From the IMG/VR virus record IMGVR_UViG_3300005253_000529, positions 1 to 47,073 of that record: a DNA stretch of 47,073 nucleotides; one strand, 5' to 3'. Of this stretch, positions 1-7,835 are shown piece after piece. Made by a program: the position numbers and the translations under genes. This DNA comes from a virus. The notes below the pieces were generated by a model that was given only the letters and a program-made list of their open reading frames with translations, did not search any database and was not told the origin of the DNA. Positions within the stretch are counted from its first letter, which is position 1, and the number at the start of each line of letters is the position of its first letter.

Positions 1-93
<93 letters not shown>

Positions 94-94
<1 letters not shown>

Positions 95-138
95 CGACGT
101 TTGCGTGGACTGAGGAACGAATTAAGGTGAATATATGA
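94..138 (+). CDS. C-terminal fragment of a gene cut by the contig end
   Basis: A frame running out of the poly-G reads ATFAWTEERIKVNI and then stops at TGA 136-138. The stop overlaps the ATG of the next gene at 135 in an ATGA arrangement, the same coupling seen at many junctions in this genome, so the 14 visible codons look like a real gene end. If the genome is circular, this may be the other end of the gene that begins at 46807 and runs into the right-hand poly-G. Function unknown. Confidence 0.5.
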
Positions 139-386
139 TCCGACATACACCCAAGAAAACTGCCTTCTCTGGGTGTGTTAGCTTCGTCGGCGCCGTGACC
201 TGTGCCTTCATCGCTTCGGAGCTTTGGTCTGATCTGACTACGGGCACACAGTATTTCCGTCAAGTCCCACGGCCTCTGAAGCCGGCTTGTATGGCCTTCT
301 TCGCCTTCTGGTGTGTGCTTGAGTCTCGGAAAGTCCACTCTCGTATCTTGGATCTGATGGATTATGAGCCGAATACTGTCTTATAG
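135..386 (+). CDS. Small putative membrane protein
   Basis: An 83-residue protein, not recognised. Two hydrophobic stretches, around residues 13-29 (CVSFVGAVTCAFIASEL) and 50-62 (PACMAFFAFWCVL), could be membrane segments, with a basic N-terminus and charged C-terminus. The ATG overlaps the stop of the preceding gene fragment, and AAGGTG lies about six bases upstream as ribosome binding site. It ends in TAG immediately before the late promoter at 390. Position next to the capsid operon suggests a small virion or lysis-associated protein, but nothing in the sequence settles this. Confidence 0.6.
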   Translation: MIRHTPKKTAFSGCVSFVGAVTCAFIASELWSDLTTGTQYFRQVPRPLKPACMAFFAFWCVLESRKVHSRILDLMDYEPNTVL

Positions 387-389
387 CTA

Positions 390-419
390 TTGACATAGTG
401 CTTCAGTCTCGATTACAAT
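390..419 (+). promoter_or_regulatory. Sigma70-like promoter of the scaffold/capsid operon
   Basis: A perfect TTGACA (390-395) is separated by 18 bases from TACAAT (414-419), directly after the stop of the upstream gene and about 90 bases before the scaffold gene. The -35 box sits in the 12-mer CTATTGACATAG, which recurs exactly, on the other strand, in the promoter at 18671-18699. The transcript would have an 80-base leader before the scaffold start. Confidence 0.7.
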
Positions 420-507
420 AGTTATAACGGTGTAATCAACAGGCAATCCGGCAGGTTCAATCCCTGTCAGGTAAAGCCGACCAGGACTGAAAGGTAAGAG
501 TCCCAAG

Positions 508-1365
508 ATGACAGTAGATCCGAACCCCAATCCGACTTCTGATGATCCGGCCCCAGGCGGAGGGACACCTTCTCCCGGCCCAGCTGATTCACCCGGAGAC
601 CCCAAGGATGGTGCGACGCTCAACGAACTAGCTGAAGCGAAGGCGAAGACGCTTATGCAGAGCAGCATGGACAGAAACCGTGCTCTGATGTCTTCAGGCC
701 GGTACAAGGAGATGGACCCCAAAATCTTGGAGTTGCTTAGCGACTATGAGAAAGTGACCCAGCCTACCCGCCCGGCCGACCCCACCGCTGCTCCCGCTCC
801 GGCAAATCCCTATGTGGACGTCCTGCTCCCAGGTGATCGAAAGCCTGAGGCACCGACTGTCCCTAACGCCCTTGAACAGAAGGGCCTGGATGCCACCCGA
901 GCAGAAGTAGTAGCCAAGCTAGAAGAGCAGATTGCCGACCGATGGGTTAAGGACAGTTGGCGAAAGGATGCTGAAGCCTTCTTCCGAGACATCGGAGACG
1001 TTAAGGACTTTGACGAGGAAGACTTCCCGTTGGTGGACCTCACTAACGCGGCGGAATTCCCGATCAATGCTGACGGGTACAGAAAGTGGCTTAACAACGC
1101 CACTCAGTTGCGCGTCAAGTACCTTAACGAAGGGGGTCAACCCCCCGAGAAGACACCAGGAGACGGAGGAAGTCCCGATCCGACCGCACTCGATCGTGCC
1201 AAGGCAAAGCGCACCAAACGTCAGCCTGGCCCGAACAGTTCTGCGGCCGCGGCAACTTCCCTCTACGACGCTGCAAAACAGCGACACGAGGGCAAGATGT
1301 CAGATTCGGACTTCCGGGAGCAGATCAAATCACGACTTCCTCGCGGCGGTCGCGTAGTAGCGTAA
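508..1365 (+). CDS. Putative capsid scaffold protein
   Basis: A 285-residue hydrophilic protein. The first 45 residues are Pro/Gly/Asp-rich and probably disordered. A charged, likely helical centre follows (about 115-150), and then a basic, Lys/Arg-containing C-terminus (KAKRTKRQPG, ending KSRLPRGGRVVA). This composition, and the position immediately upstream of the major capsid gene, fit an internal scaffold that binds coat protein through a basic C-terminal helix. AAAGGTAAG about a dozen bases upstream is the ribosome binding site. A strong terminator hairpin separates it from the capsid gene. The assignment rests on position and composition, not on a recognised domain. Confidence 0.6.
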   Translation: MTVDPNPNPTSDDPAPGGGTPSPGPADSPGDPKDGATLNELAEAKAKTLMQSSMDRNRALMSSGRYKEMDPKILELLSDYEKVTQPTRPADPTAAPAPANPYVDVLLPGDRKPEAPTVPNALEQKGLDATRAEVVAKLEEQIADRWVKDSWRKDAEAFFRDIGDVKDFDEEDFPLVDLTNAAEFPINADGYRKWLNNATQLRVKYLNEGGQPPEKTPGDGGSPDPTALDRAKAKRTKRQPGPNSSAAAATSLYDAAKQRHEGKMSDSDFREQIKSRLPRGGRVVA

Positions 1366-1420
1366 CCCCGCACTCGTTCCTCTCCGTCGTCGGGTTTCTC
1401 CTCCCCCGATTGACCGACAT

Positions 1421-1455
1421 AGAAGGCCCCCAGGTGACTCCACCGGGGGCTTTCT
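1421..1455 (+). terminator. Rho-independent terminator between scaffold and capsid genes
   Basis: An uninterrupted lower stem (AGAAGGCCCCC pairing with GGGGGCTTTCT, including one G-U) is extended by a four-pair upper stem with one bulged A and an ACTC loop, followed by a pyrimidine-rich tract. Placed between scaffold and capsid genes, it could act as a partial terminator or processing hairpin setting their relative expression. No obvious promoter lies between it and the capsid start at 1504. Confidence 0.7.
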
Positions 1456-1503
1456 CTTACCCTACAGTCCACGTACCACCAATAACTTGAAAGGAAACAA
1501 CCA

Positions 1504-2433
1504 ATGACTACAGCATTTGGCGACACCACCACGAGTATTGCCAATTTCAGCGAAATCGTACCGATTATCACGTCGGTTGCGGAAGTGCTGGAAATGGAAT
1601 ATGCCGTGATGGGCAACCTTGTGGTCCGGCACACTATCCCCCGCGGTAAAGACCGTGTACGGATCATGTTCCAGACCAACCAGTTCATCGCTGAAGACCA
1701 CACAGATGGTGAAGAGATCACGACTGTCCAGCAAATGGGCATCGACACGATCGACCTCACCCCGAACATGCTCAAGATCCTGTACCGCATCTCCGGCCGC
1801 GCCCTGCGCTTCCCGAGTGAGGACCTCGCGGCCCTCTGCGGTCAGGAGCAGGCAAAGGCTCAGGCCGAAGCCCTTGAGGTTCGTCTGTTGGCCCTTCTCG
1901 ATGATTCCGGCACCCAGAACCCTGGATTCGACTCTGCCTTCACGCTGGCTCACATCGCAGAGTGCCGGCGCCGACTTCGCGGCGTTGCTCGCGCTGACGG
2001 TGGCCCGGCTCCGACCCCTATCGTAGGCGTCCTCGACGTCTATCAGGAAGAGGACATGCTAAACCAGCTTGGTGCGGTAGCTGCTCTTTCGGGTAGCGCC
2101 AACGACCAGTCGCGTGTGATCCCTCACTTCTTGCAGGCCATCATCGACGTCTCTCCGTCTCTGGATGATTCATACTTCGGTGTGATTCTCCGGGTCCCGT
2201 TCTTCGTCTCCGGGTATATCGGACAGACCGTTGGCTCCGTAACGGCTCCGTCAATCGGCGGCGTGTTCTCTACTGAAGCTCTCCACCTTGGAGTCGCTCA
2301 GGAGTGGGACACCAAGCCCTATGATGAAGTTGAGTGGGACGGCCTTCTGGTCCGTTCTCTCACCGACTACGGTGCGCGCCTCGGTGCGTTCCCGAAATGG
2401 GTTATCCAGCTTGACGCTACGGTAGGCTCGTAA
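1504..2433 (+). CDS. Major capsid protein
   Basis: A 309-residue protein directly after the scaffold, with AAAGGAAAC as ribosome binding site. The N-terminal part has an amphipathic segment followed by a beta-hairpin-like stretch (VRHTIPRGKDRVRIMF), a long helix rich in Ala/Glu (about 110-135) and a C-terminal beta-rich part ending in KWVIQLDATVGS. Length, order of secondary structure and gene position agree with HK97-fold coat proteins of podovirus-like phages. It starts well inside its own mature-looking sequence, with no obvious N-terminal delta domain. Identification is by context and overall pattern; no diagnostic motif exists for this fold. Confidence 0.75.
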   Translation: MTTAFGDTTTSIANFSEIVPIITSVAEVLEMEYAVMGNLVVRHTIPRGKDRVRIMFQTNQFIAEDHTDGEEITTVQQMGIDTIDLTPNMLKILYRISGRALRFPSEDLAALCGQEQAKAQAEALEVRLLALLDDSGTQNPGFDSAFTLAHIAECRRRLRGVARADGGPAPTPIVGVLDVYQEEDMLNQLGAVAALSGSANDQSRVIPHFLQAIIDVSPSLDDSYFGVILRVPFFVSGYIGQTVGSVTAPSIGGVFSTEALHLGVAQEWDTKPYDEVEWDGLLVRSLTDYGARLGAFPKWVIQLDATVGS

Positions 2434-2440
2434 GCCAATC

Positions 2441-2782
2441 ATGCGTAAGAACGGAGGCGGCATTGCGGAAATCCTGGAATCAGGCCAGTTCCCCGGAACA
2501 GTGGTCCGTGAACCGGTCCGTAGTGCCGTCCTCCGGGACGCACAAGGCCGTACAACCCGTGTGGTCTACGGTGGTGGCATAGACGCCATTGCCGTTGAAA
2601 AGGACATGCAGGGCCTCGCAGAGCGCGATGGCCTCGACCCGTCCACCAGTAACTTCACAGAGATTGTTCCCGAGCAAGGCCAAGGAATTGGCAAGGCCGG
2701 GGACACTCTCGCTCAAGTGAAATCGCGTCCTCGTCGCAAGACGAACGACATCAAAGTAACATCGGTGCCAGAGTCCGAGTAA
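2441..2782 (+). CDS. Small head-associated protein, unknown
   Basis: 113 residues, not recognised. It starts seven bases after the capsid stop and so is translated from the capsid message. There is a Gly-rich N-terminus (MRKNGGGIAEIL), a short hydrophobic/basic centre, and a Lys/Arg-rich C-terminus (KSRPRRKTNDIKVT). There is no strong Shine-Dalgarno sequence, so translation is probably coupled to the capsid gene. The position suggests a head completion or minor capsid role. Confidence 0.6.
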   Translation: MRKNGGGIAEILESGQFPGTVVREPVRSAVLRDAQGRTTRVVYGGGIDAIAVEKDMQGLAERDGLDPSTSNFTEIVPEQGQGIGKAGDTLAQVKSRPRRKTNDIKVTSVPESE

Positions 2783-2873
2783 ACTGGCCCCTACCGGTGC
2801 AGGGTTCGCCCGGTCTATAAACCCTTTGAGACGGGGGATCAGGTGAAAGCCCTGAGAGAAAGGTACTAACACA

Positions 2874-3422
2874 ATGGGTGTTTTCAACGACAAGCAAATT
2901 CTAGGCTGCGGAGAGTATGACGGCGTAACTAACGCTCTCGGTAACTACGACGTGGCCGGCAAGGTGCTTGGGGACGGAACGCACTTGTTCCAGACCTTTG
3001 CAGCCTGCATGATCCACGATGTAGTCATCACGCTACTGGACGTCGCGTTCACCGACCCTGGCGCCGACCGGCACATTGGTTATGTGCTGAACTACACGCT
3101 AGACAACAGTACATACGTCACGCTGCGAACGCAGATCGCTGTGGCCGACACTCCCATCATCTGGGATGACAGCGCAGGTACGCTGCCCGACGTCTCGGAC
3201 GGCGTTCCGATCTTCATGTTCGACTTCAAGGGCAACGGATCGGCCACTGGGCACACCGGCACCAACAAGTTCGGCGGTAACAACGCTGCGCCTGCGGTAC
3301 GCTGTCCTGCCAACGCACTTGTCAAGCTCACCATCGGTACATACGCCGCGGGTACGCTCGCAGCCACAACCGGCCTTGACAACCTTCAGGCGTCCGTCAT
3401 CGGCATGCACGTCGGCTCGTAA
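2874..3422 (+). CDS. Beta-rich structural protein, paralogue A of a tandem pair
   Basis: 182 residues. It shares with the next gene a conserved N-terminus (QILG.EYDGVTN.L.NYDVAGKVLGDG.HLF), a central FTDPGAD...IG...YT block, an IWDD motif, and a C-terminal G.Y.AG.L.A.TGLD segment. It is predicted to be mainly beta strand, without signal peptide or membrane segment. Tandem copies straight after the major capsid gene suggest capsid decoration or head-fibre proteins, but no named family is recognised. Start supported by AAAGG about 12 bases upstream. Confidence 0.65.
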   Translation: MGVFNDKQILGCGEYDGVTNALGNYDVAGKVLGDGTHLFQTFAACMIHDVVITLLDVAFTDPGADRHIGYVLNYTLDNSTYVTLRTQIAVADTPIIWDDSAGTLPDVSDGVPIFMFDFKGNGSATGHTGTNKFGGNNAAPAVRCPANALVKLTIGTYAAGTLAATTGLDNLQASVIGMHVGS

Positions 3423-3457
3423 GCCGAATCCATCACACAGAAGGGAAACCATAACAC

Positions 3458-3976
3458 ATGAGCAAATTTCGCAACCAACAGATCCTAGGTTCCGCGGAGT
3501 ACGATGGGGTTACGAACAGCCTGGACAACTATGATGTCGCTGGCAAGGTCTTGGGCGACGGGGTACACCTGTTTGCTACAGGCCCCGGTACGTGCATCAT
3601 CGATGAACTCATCTTCATCGCGTTTGACCTGACGTTCACCGACCCTGGCGCCGATCACAACATCGGATTCGAGTTGAAGTACACGATCGACGGGGGTGAC
3701 AACTACGTTGACATCCTCACTGAAACGGCTGCGGCTAGTCTCCCGATGATCTGGGACGACACGGGCAACGACACGGAAGACTTCGCAAAGGGAGTCCCGG
3801 TCTATGCCTTCGGCTACCAGCTTGCGACGCCGGCTAACACCGCAGGTTCACGAACCTTCCAGGTTCCGGCTCACGCGGCTGTACGACTTCTAATCGGTTC
3901 GTATGTGGCTGGTTCTCTGACCGCCATGACGGGCCTGGATGACTTCGTTTGTCAGCTTACGGGAAGGTTCAACTAG
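3458..3976 (+). CDS. Beta-rich structural protein, paralogue B of a tandem pair
   Basis: 172 residues, clearly homologous along its whole length to the preceding gene: EYDGVTN, NYDVAGKVLGDG, FTDPGAD, IWDD, and TGLD near the end. The largest differences are in the segment after IWDD, where paralogue A has a Gly/Asn-rich insert (KGNGSATGHTGTNKFGGN). The start is preceded by GAAGGGAAACC. It ends in TAG. A gene duplication with divergence of an exposed loop would suit a surface-exposed capsid decoration protein; this is an inference. Confidence 0.65.
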   Translation: MSKFRNQQILGSAEYDGVTNSLDNYDVAGKVLGDGVHLFATGPGTCIIDELIFIAFDLTFTDPGADHNIGFELKYTIDGGDNYVDILTETAAASLPMIWDDTGNDTEDFAKGVPVYAFGYQLATPANTAGSRTFQVPAHAAVRLLIGSYVAGSLTAMTGLDDFVCQLTGRFN

Positions 3977-3978
3977 AA

Positions 3979-4362
3979 ATGGTTAGGACCGTCCCTCGTG
4001 AATTCGACTGGGCGGCATTGCCTCTGGGGCATCAATCTCCGGAAGATCCTCACGATACGATCATCGTTGGGCCGAATGGGAAACCTGGGCGTTGTACCTG
4101 CGTTGCAGATGCAAAGGCTCTAGCCGAACATCCGGAGAACCAGCCAAAGACGCTGCGTGAGGAAGCCAACCGGGCTCCGGGTAAGAGCACGTCAGCCTAT
4201 GGCGTTGGAGCACCTGGTTCCAAGCCGCGGGTGCCCGGCCCAGCCAAGCGTCTGTCTCCTCCGGCTCCGCGAGCACCCGGTCCGGCAACCCGGCGTGATC
4301 CCGTGAAGTCCAAGGCCAAGCCTAAGTCCAAGGGGAAGGCGGCTCCGAAAAAGCAATCATAG
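3979..4362 (+). CDS. Lys/Pro-rich basic virion-associated protein, unknown
   Basis: 127 residues from the ATG at 3979, two bases after the upstream stop, with GGGAAGG as ribosome binding site. A longer frame from 3949 would overlap the upstream gene without need. The N-terminal half has a small folded-looking part with CTC at about residue 41. The C-terminal half is Pro/Ala/Lys-rich and ends in a K-repeat (KSKAKPKSKGKAAPKKQS), typical of a disordered nucleic-acid-binding tail. Function not recognised; possibly a head protein contacting packaged DNA. Confidence 0.55.
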   Translation: MVRTVPREFDWAALPLGHQSPEDPHDTIIVGPNGKPGRCTCVADAKALAEHPENQPKTLREEANRAPGKSTSAYGVGAPGSKPRVPGPAKRLSPPAPRAPGPATRRDPVKSKAKPKSKGKAAPKKQS

Positions 4363-4368
4363 CCTAGC

Positions 4369-4435
4369 ACTCTTGACTCGAAGAGTATAACAACGAGCGG
4401 GTTGGATGGTGGGAATAAACCCTCTATCAAGGGTT
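4369..4435 (+). other. Two small intergenic hairpins before the adaptor gene
   Basis: ACTCTT/AAGAGT (4369-4386) and AACCCT/AGGGTT (4418-4435) each form a perfect six-pair stem with a six-base loop. The second ends shortly before the AGGAAACAC ribosome binding site of the adaptor gene. Neither is followed by a U-run, so they are more likely processing or translation-modulating structures than terminators. Confidence 0.4.
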
Positions 4436-4448
4436 AGATAGGAAACAC

Positions 4449-5711
4449 ATGAGCACTTCACTGCGAAAATATCGGCAGGACGTGGGCCGGGAGCTTGGCC
4501 TTGTCAAGTACGGCACCGCTACGTCTGTCACCACAACAACGGTCCTAGACACCAGCGACGATTCCTGGATGGACCCTGCGGACGACGCCGCACGCTACAA
4601 CGAGGCGGGGGTCCTTGTTGATGACGGTACTGACCTCCACTTCCGACAGAACGTAGTGTACGCGCCGGCCACACAAAAACTTACGGTCGGTACGATCTCT
4701 GGTCTGTCTGGAACTCCTTACTACGAAATTCACACGGAGCCTCTGCTTCATGCTCTGAATCACTGGCCGTATCTTATCAATGAAGGACTGCAGAGGATCC
4801 GCAAGATCAGTCTTCAACCTCTTCTTATGAATGGCCGGGGTTACTATGACCTTACCGACTGGACCGACGTCTCAGCGGTCTCTCACTTCCGGCGCCTGTA
4901 TAACGTTGGCGCCAATCTCTGCCGTAACGCGGACTTTTCACAGTGGGCCACGGGAGACAATGGTCCGGCAGACTGGACTGTCTCCGCTGCTCTGGATCGT
5001 ATCGTCCCGGTCAACTATGCTCATGCTGTTCAACTGGATGCTGGGGAAAGCATTTACCAGGACATCGGGGTCGGCGCGGGCTCTAAACGGTTGAAGGTCT
5101 CAATGTGGACAAAGGCTTTCAACGGCGCCACAGGCACCATGACGATCGCTGCGTATCTCTCAGATGGTACGACGGTAGAACGGTCCACCACAGCTACCAT
5201 TGATGGCTCCGCCGCAGCTACGGCAAACACGTTAATTACAGCCGAGCTTGAACTGACCAACCGCACTAACAAAGTGCGCGTAACCTTTGCCGCCGCGGCT
5301 GCTGACTGTAATATGTGGAGTCCGATGGCCTGGGTCATGTCGATCGGTCGGCACCAGCGGATCGTCCCAATTTCAGCACTTCAAGCAGACCGCACCGTCC
5401 GGCTCTGGACACCCAAGCGGGTATGTGTGGGCGAACTAGCCCTCCTCCTCCCTGAAAACCAATTCACAGTCGGGACCACGAACGCCTTAGACGTCGCAAC
5501 CGTCAACGCTCCCTATGAACTGGCGAAGGCGTCGATTATCGTTCAGGTCCTACGCTTCCTGGTGCAGCACCCTGAGATTCCCAAGGCGAGCAAGTCGGAA
5601 TACCTGGGCACGTTAAGCGTGTGGCAGACAACGTTCAACCACCGCATCCGTGAGCACCACCGGAAGCTCGCCAAGTCCTCCTCAGTTTGGGAGCGTGGGG
5701 AGCTTAACTAG
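4449..5711 (+). CDS. Putative head-tail adaptor with inserted carbohydrate-binding-like domain
   Basis: 420 residues. Residues 1-155 and 300-420 are helical and read like the shell of a phage adaptor or tail-tubular-A type protein (helix-rich, HALNHWPYLINEGLQRIRKI; C-terminal long helix). Between them, about 157-296, lies a beta-sandwich-like insert that begins NLCRNADFSQWATGDNGPADW, reminiscent of the N(G)DFS.W.....P..W opening of CBM4/9-type carbohydrate-binding modules, and continues with alternating beta strands. Gene order (capsid, small head proteins, this, tail hub) supports an adaptor. Such an insert could project from the neck or tail and bind glycans. It ends in TAG directly abutting the ATG of the next gene, in the same frame. 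Confidence 0.55.
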   Translation: MSTSLRKYRQDVGRELGLVKYGTATSVTTTTVLDTSDDSWMDPADDAARYNEAGVLVDDGTDLHFRQNVVYAPATQKLTVGTISGLSGTPYYEIHTEPLLHALNHWPYLINEGLQRIRKISLQPLLMNGRGYYDLTDWTDVSAVSHFRRLYNVGANLCRNADFSQWATGDNGPADWTVSAALDRIVPVNYAHAVQLDAGESIYQDIGVGAGSKRLKVSMWTKAFNGATGTMTIAAYLSDGTTVERSTTATIDGSAAATANTLITAELELTNRTNKVRVTFAAAAADCNMWSPMAWVMSIGRHQRIVPISALQADRTVRLWTPKRVCVGELALLLPENQFTVGTTNALDVATVNAPYELAKASIIVQVLRFLVQHPEIPKASKSEYLGTLSVWQTTFNHRIREHHRKLAKSSSVWERGELN

Positions 5712-7835
5712 ATGTCCGTCAAACAAGATGTCGAACTCCGCGGCGCCTCTACAACTGTCAACCTGCGTATCGCTACTGACGAGCGTGGGGAGATAGTTTA
5801 TCAGGAACAGGTAGGTGATGGCGCCGATCTCCTGGATCCCCAGGACGGCATCCGCTTCGTAGAGAAGTTCGACACCTGGCATAAGGGAGGCTTCATCCCG
5901 AAGTACATTCAGAATGGATGGTACAACAACGCCATCAACATTGACTGTCTGACTCCAGGCGAGATCCGGCCAGCGGCACAGCGTAACAAGTACATTACAT
6001 TGGACTGCACCGGAGCGTCTTTGAATCAGTACGGCATTGCAGGTATGGCTTATGATGAAGTCAACACGGACGTCCTTGTACTTGTCCGGTATGAAGGGGC
6101 CAGCGGCGATAACGTCCCGAATCGACTCCGACAATTCGCCTTAATTGGTACGTCTTTAGCTGAAGATAGTGGTGGTTGGGGTAGTAATGCTGAGGTTACT
6201 AACGGCGGCACCGGCAACGATGTCGGAGATCAGGTAGGCAAAACTGATGGCTTCACGAACAAGGCCAATCCTATTCAACTGGTCCGAAGCTCACAGCGAG
6301 AGTACCTGATTCCTTGTGGGACCGAATTCAATGAAGTCCTCTATGCTGGTGTGGGGCCGAAGACAGCCCTGCCTGCACACGCTATTGTGATTGGTCAAGG
6401 ACGCATCTACAAAGTCAGTATTGATGCTCGGGGTCAGGTTGGTCTCTCAAATTGCGACATTAACGCGACGTACACGACGACTAGTAACTGGACCACGCCT
6501 GTTATCATGGGCGCTTTTGATGCCCTGTCTACTATCGGTCCAGCCGGGATACAACTGGCCCTTCTGGGCGGGGTTCCGGTAGTCGGCACGCCCGATGGTC
6601 TCTTTGTCCTCGGCCCTGGTGGTATTCCTGAAAATATGACGCCGCAGTTCGGAGCCCTCTCAGCCGGCCAAGGAAACTTGAGCACTCTTATCGGTGGCGC
6701 AGGCGGCTTGATCGCAGGTTTGGCCGGGAGAGGTAACATGATCTGGTTGTCCGGTGGGGGCGGGGCTCCCATTGGTCCTAATACGAATCCTCTAGCTCTA
6801 CCCCCAAAAATACGGATCATGGATATGGTAGAAGCACCGACCGGCGATTTGTGGGTGTTTGGTTATCACTATTCACTGGACTGGACTCGCAATGGGGATG
6901 TCTGGTCGGGGGGGATTGATCAATACATGGTAGTCTGGGTTGGTGTAAAAGAACCCGGCTCTCGTCCGGGACCCGGTGCGTATGCCTGGCACCCTTACAT
7001 CAAATTAGAAGGCGCCGCTGAAATCACTACCCCTCACATCCTTGGCGGAACGAAACGAATAGAGTGTGATACCGTCATGCTTCCTTACATTGATAGCTCA
7101 GGCAATCCGTGGTTGCTCCTTGGTGGCGGCTCCGACACCGATGTTACGAAGCTGATCCGAATAGACGGCAGCCGGTTCTTTGGGCTTGAAGAGGGAAGTG
7201 CAGAGTGGGAAGGCGGCTTTGTAGCTGACTCCATCACTACGGCCTTTACGTCAGGCCGGTACTTCCGGCCGAGTCGCAACCAATGCTTCTTTAGCCGCTT
7301 GACCGTTCGAGGCTACAACTTCGGGGAGTCGGGTGAGCGCGGAGGTACAGCCGACGTTGACATCCGGTGTGACGACGGCGACTTCGCCGAAATTGGTACG
7401 ATTCAAAACACCGAAGTAGCCGCCCCCTTCGAGACGTCATTCACGATTAACCAGGTCGGTTTTGATATTGAATGGCAACTGGACTGGCAACTGGACGGGG
7501 ACGTTTACGAGATGGATTGGAACCCCGCTACGATCACAGGTATTGAGATTGAAGGCAAAGAGATCCCTGATAAGGTACGCCTGATTACGATGGTGGTTGA
7601 AGCTGTCGCTGCTCGTAAGGCTGGTGGCACGCGCTCACACGCCCTGGGCACGGGACTCCGGACTGACCTGGAAGCCCTGGGCTATGCGAACACAGCTAAC
7701 CTCACCTTCAAGGACCCGTACCAGAATGAACGTACCGTTTACCTGGTTGACAGCACGGTCATCAGCGCAGAGGACGCCCAGCGCATGAACGTCCCTGAAG
7801 GCTCGTTGAGTCTTAGATTGGTTGAGGTCCTGTAA
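5712..7835 (+). CDS. Tail hub / tubular-B-like structural protein
   Basis: 707 residues, all beta/turn-rich with many short Gly/Asp motifs. It contains repeated blade-like segments (for example GMAYDEVNTDVLVLVRYEG, TPDGLFVLGPGGIPENM, EAPTGDLWVFGYHYS, PWLLLGGGSDTDVTKLIRIDG), suggesting a beta-propeller, then a C-terminal sandwich domain. Position between the adaptor and the tail fibre and its size fit the nozzle/hub component of a short tail. It begins at the base after the upstream TAG with no ribosome binding site of its own, so it is probably translationally coupled. Confidence 0.55.
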   Translation: MSVKQDVELRGASTTVNLRIATDERGEIVYQEQVGDGADLLDPQDGIRFVEKFDTWHKGGFIPKYIQNGWYNNAINIDCLTPGEIRPAAQRNKYITLDCTGASLNQYGIAGMAYDEVNTDVLVLVRYEGASGDNVPNRLRQFALIGTSLAEDSGGWGSNAEVTNGGTGNDVGDQVGKTDGFTNKANPIQLVRSSQREYLIPCGTEFNEVLYAGVGPKTALPAHAIVIGQGRIYKVSIDARGQVGLSNCDINATYTTTSNWTTPVIMGAFDALSTIGPAGIQLALLGGVPVVGTPDGLFVLGPGGIPENMTPQFGALSAGQGNLSTLIGGAGGLIAGLAGRGNMIWLSGGGGAPIGPNTNPLALPPKIRIMDMVEAPTGDLWVFGYHYSLDWTRNGDVWSGGIDQYMVVWVGVKEPGSRPGPGAYAWHPYIKLEGAAEITTPHILGGTKRIECDTVMLPYIDSSGNPWLLLGGGSDTDVTKLIRIDGSRFFGLEEGSAEWEGGFVADSITTAFTSGRYFRPSRNQCFFSRLTVRGYNFGESGERGGTADVDIRCDDGDFAEIGTIQNTEVAAPFETSFTINQVGFDIEWQLDWQLDGDVYEMDWNPATITGIEIEGKEIPDKVRLITMVVEAVAARKAGGTRSHALGTGLRTDLEALGYANTANLTFKDPYQNERTVYLVDSTVISAEDAQRMNVPEGSLSLRLVEVL

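Noticed and set aside
440-475. GCAGG-TTCAATC-CCTGT looks like a tRNA T-arm in the scaffold leader
   Set aside because: No matching acceptor, anticodon or D-arm could be built around it; probably chance or part of another leader fold.
3166-3534. Overlapping plus-strand frame across the two paralogous structural genes
   Set aside because: It is rich in Arg/Ser/Pro, has no ribosome binding site, and is an out-of-frame reading of two homologous genes.
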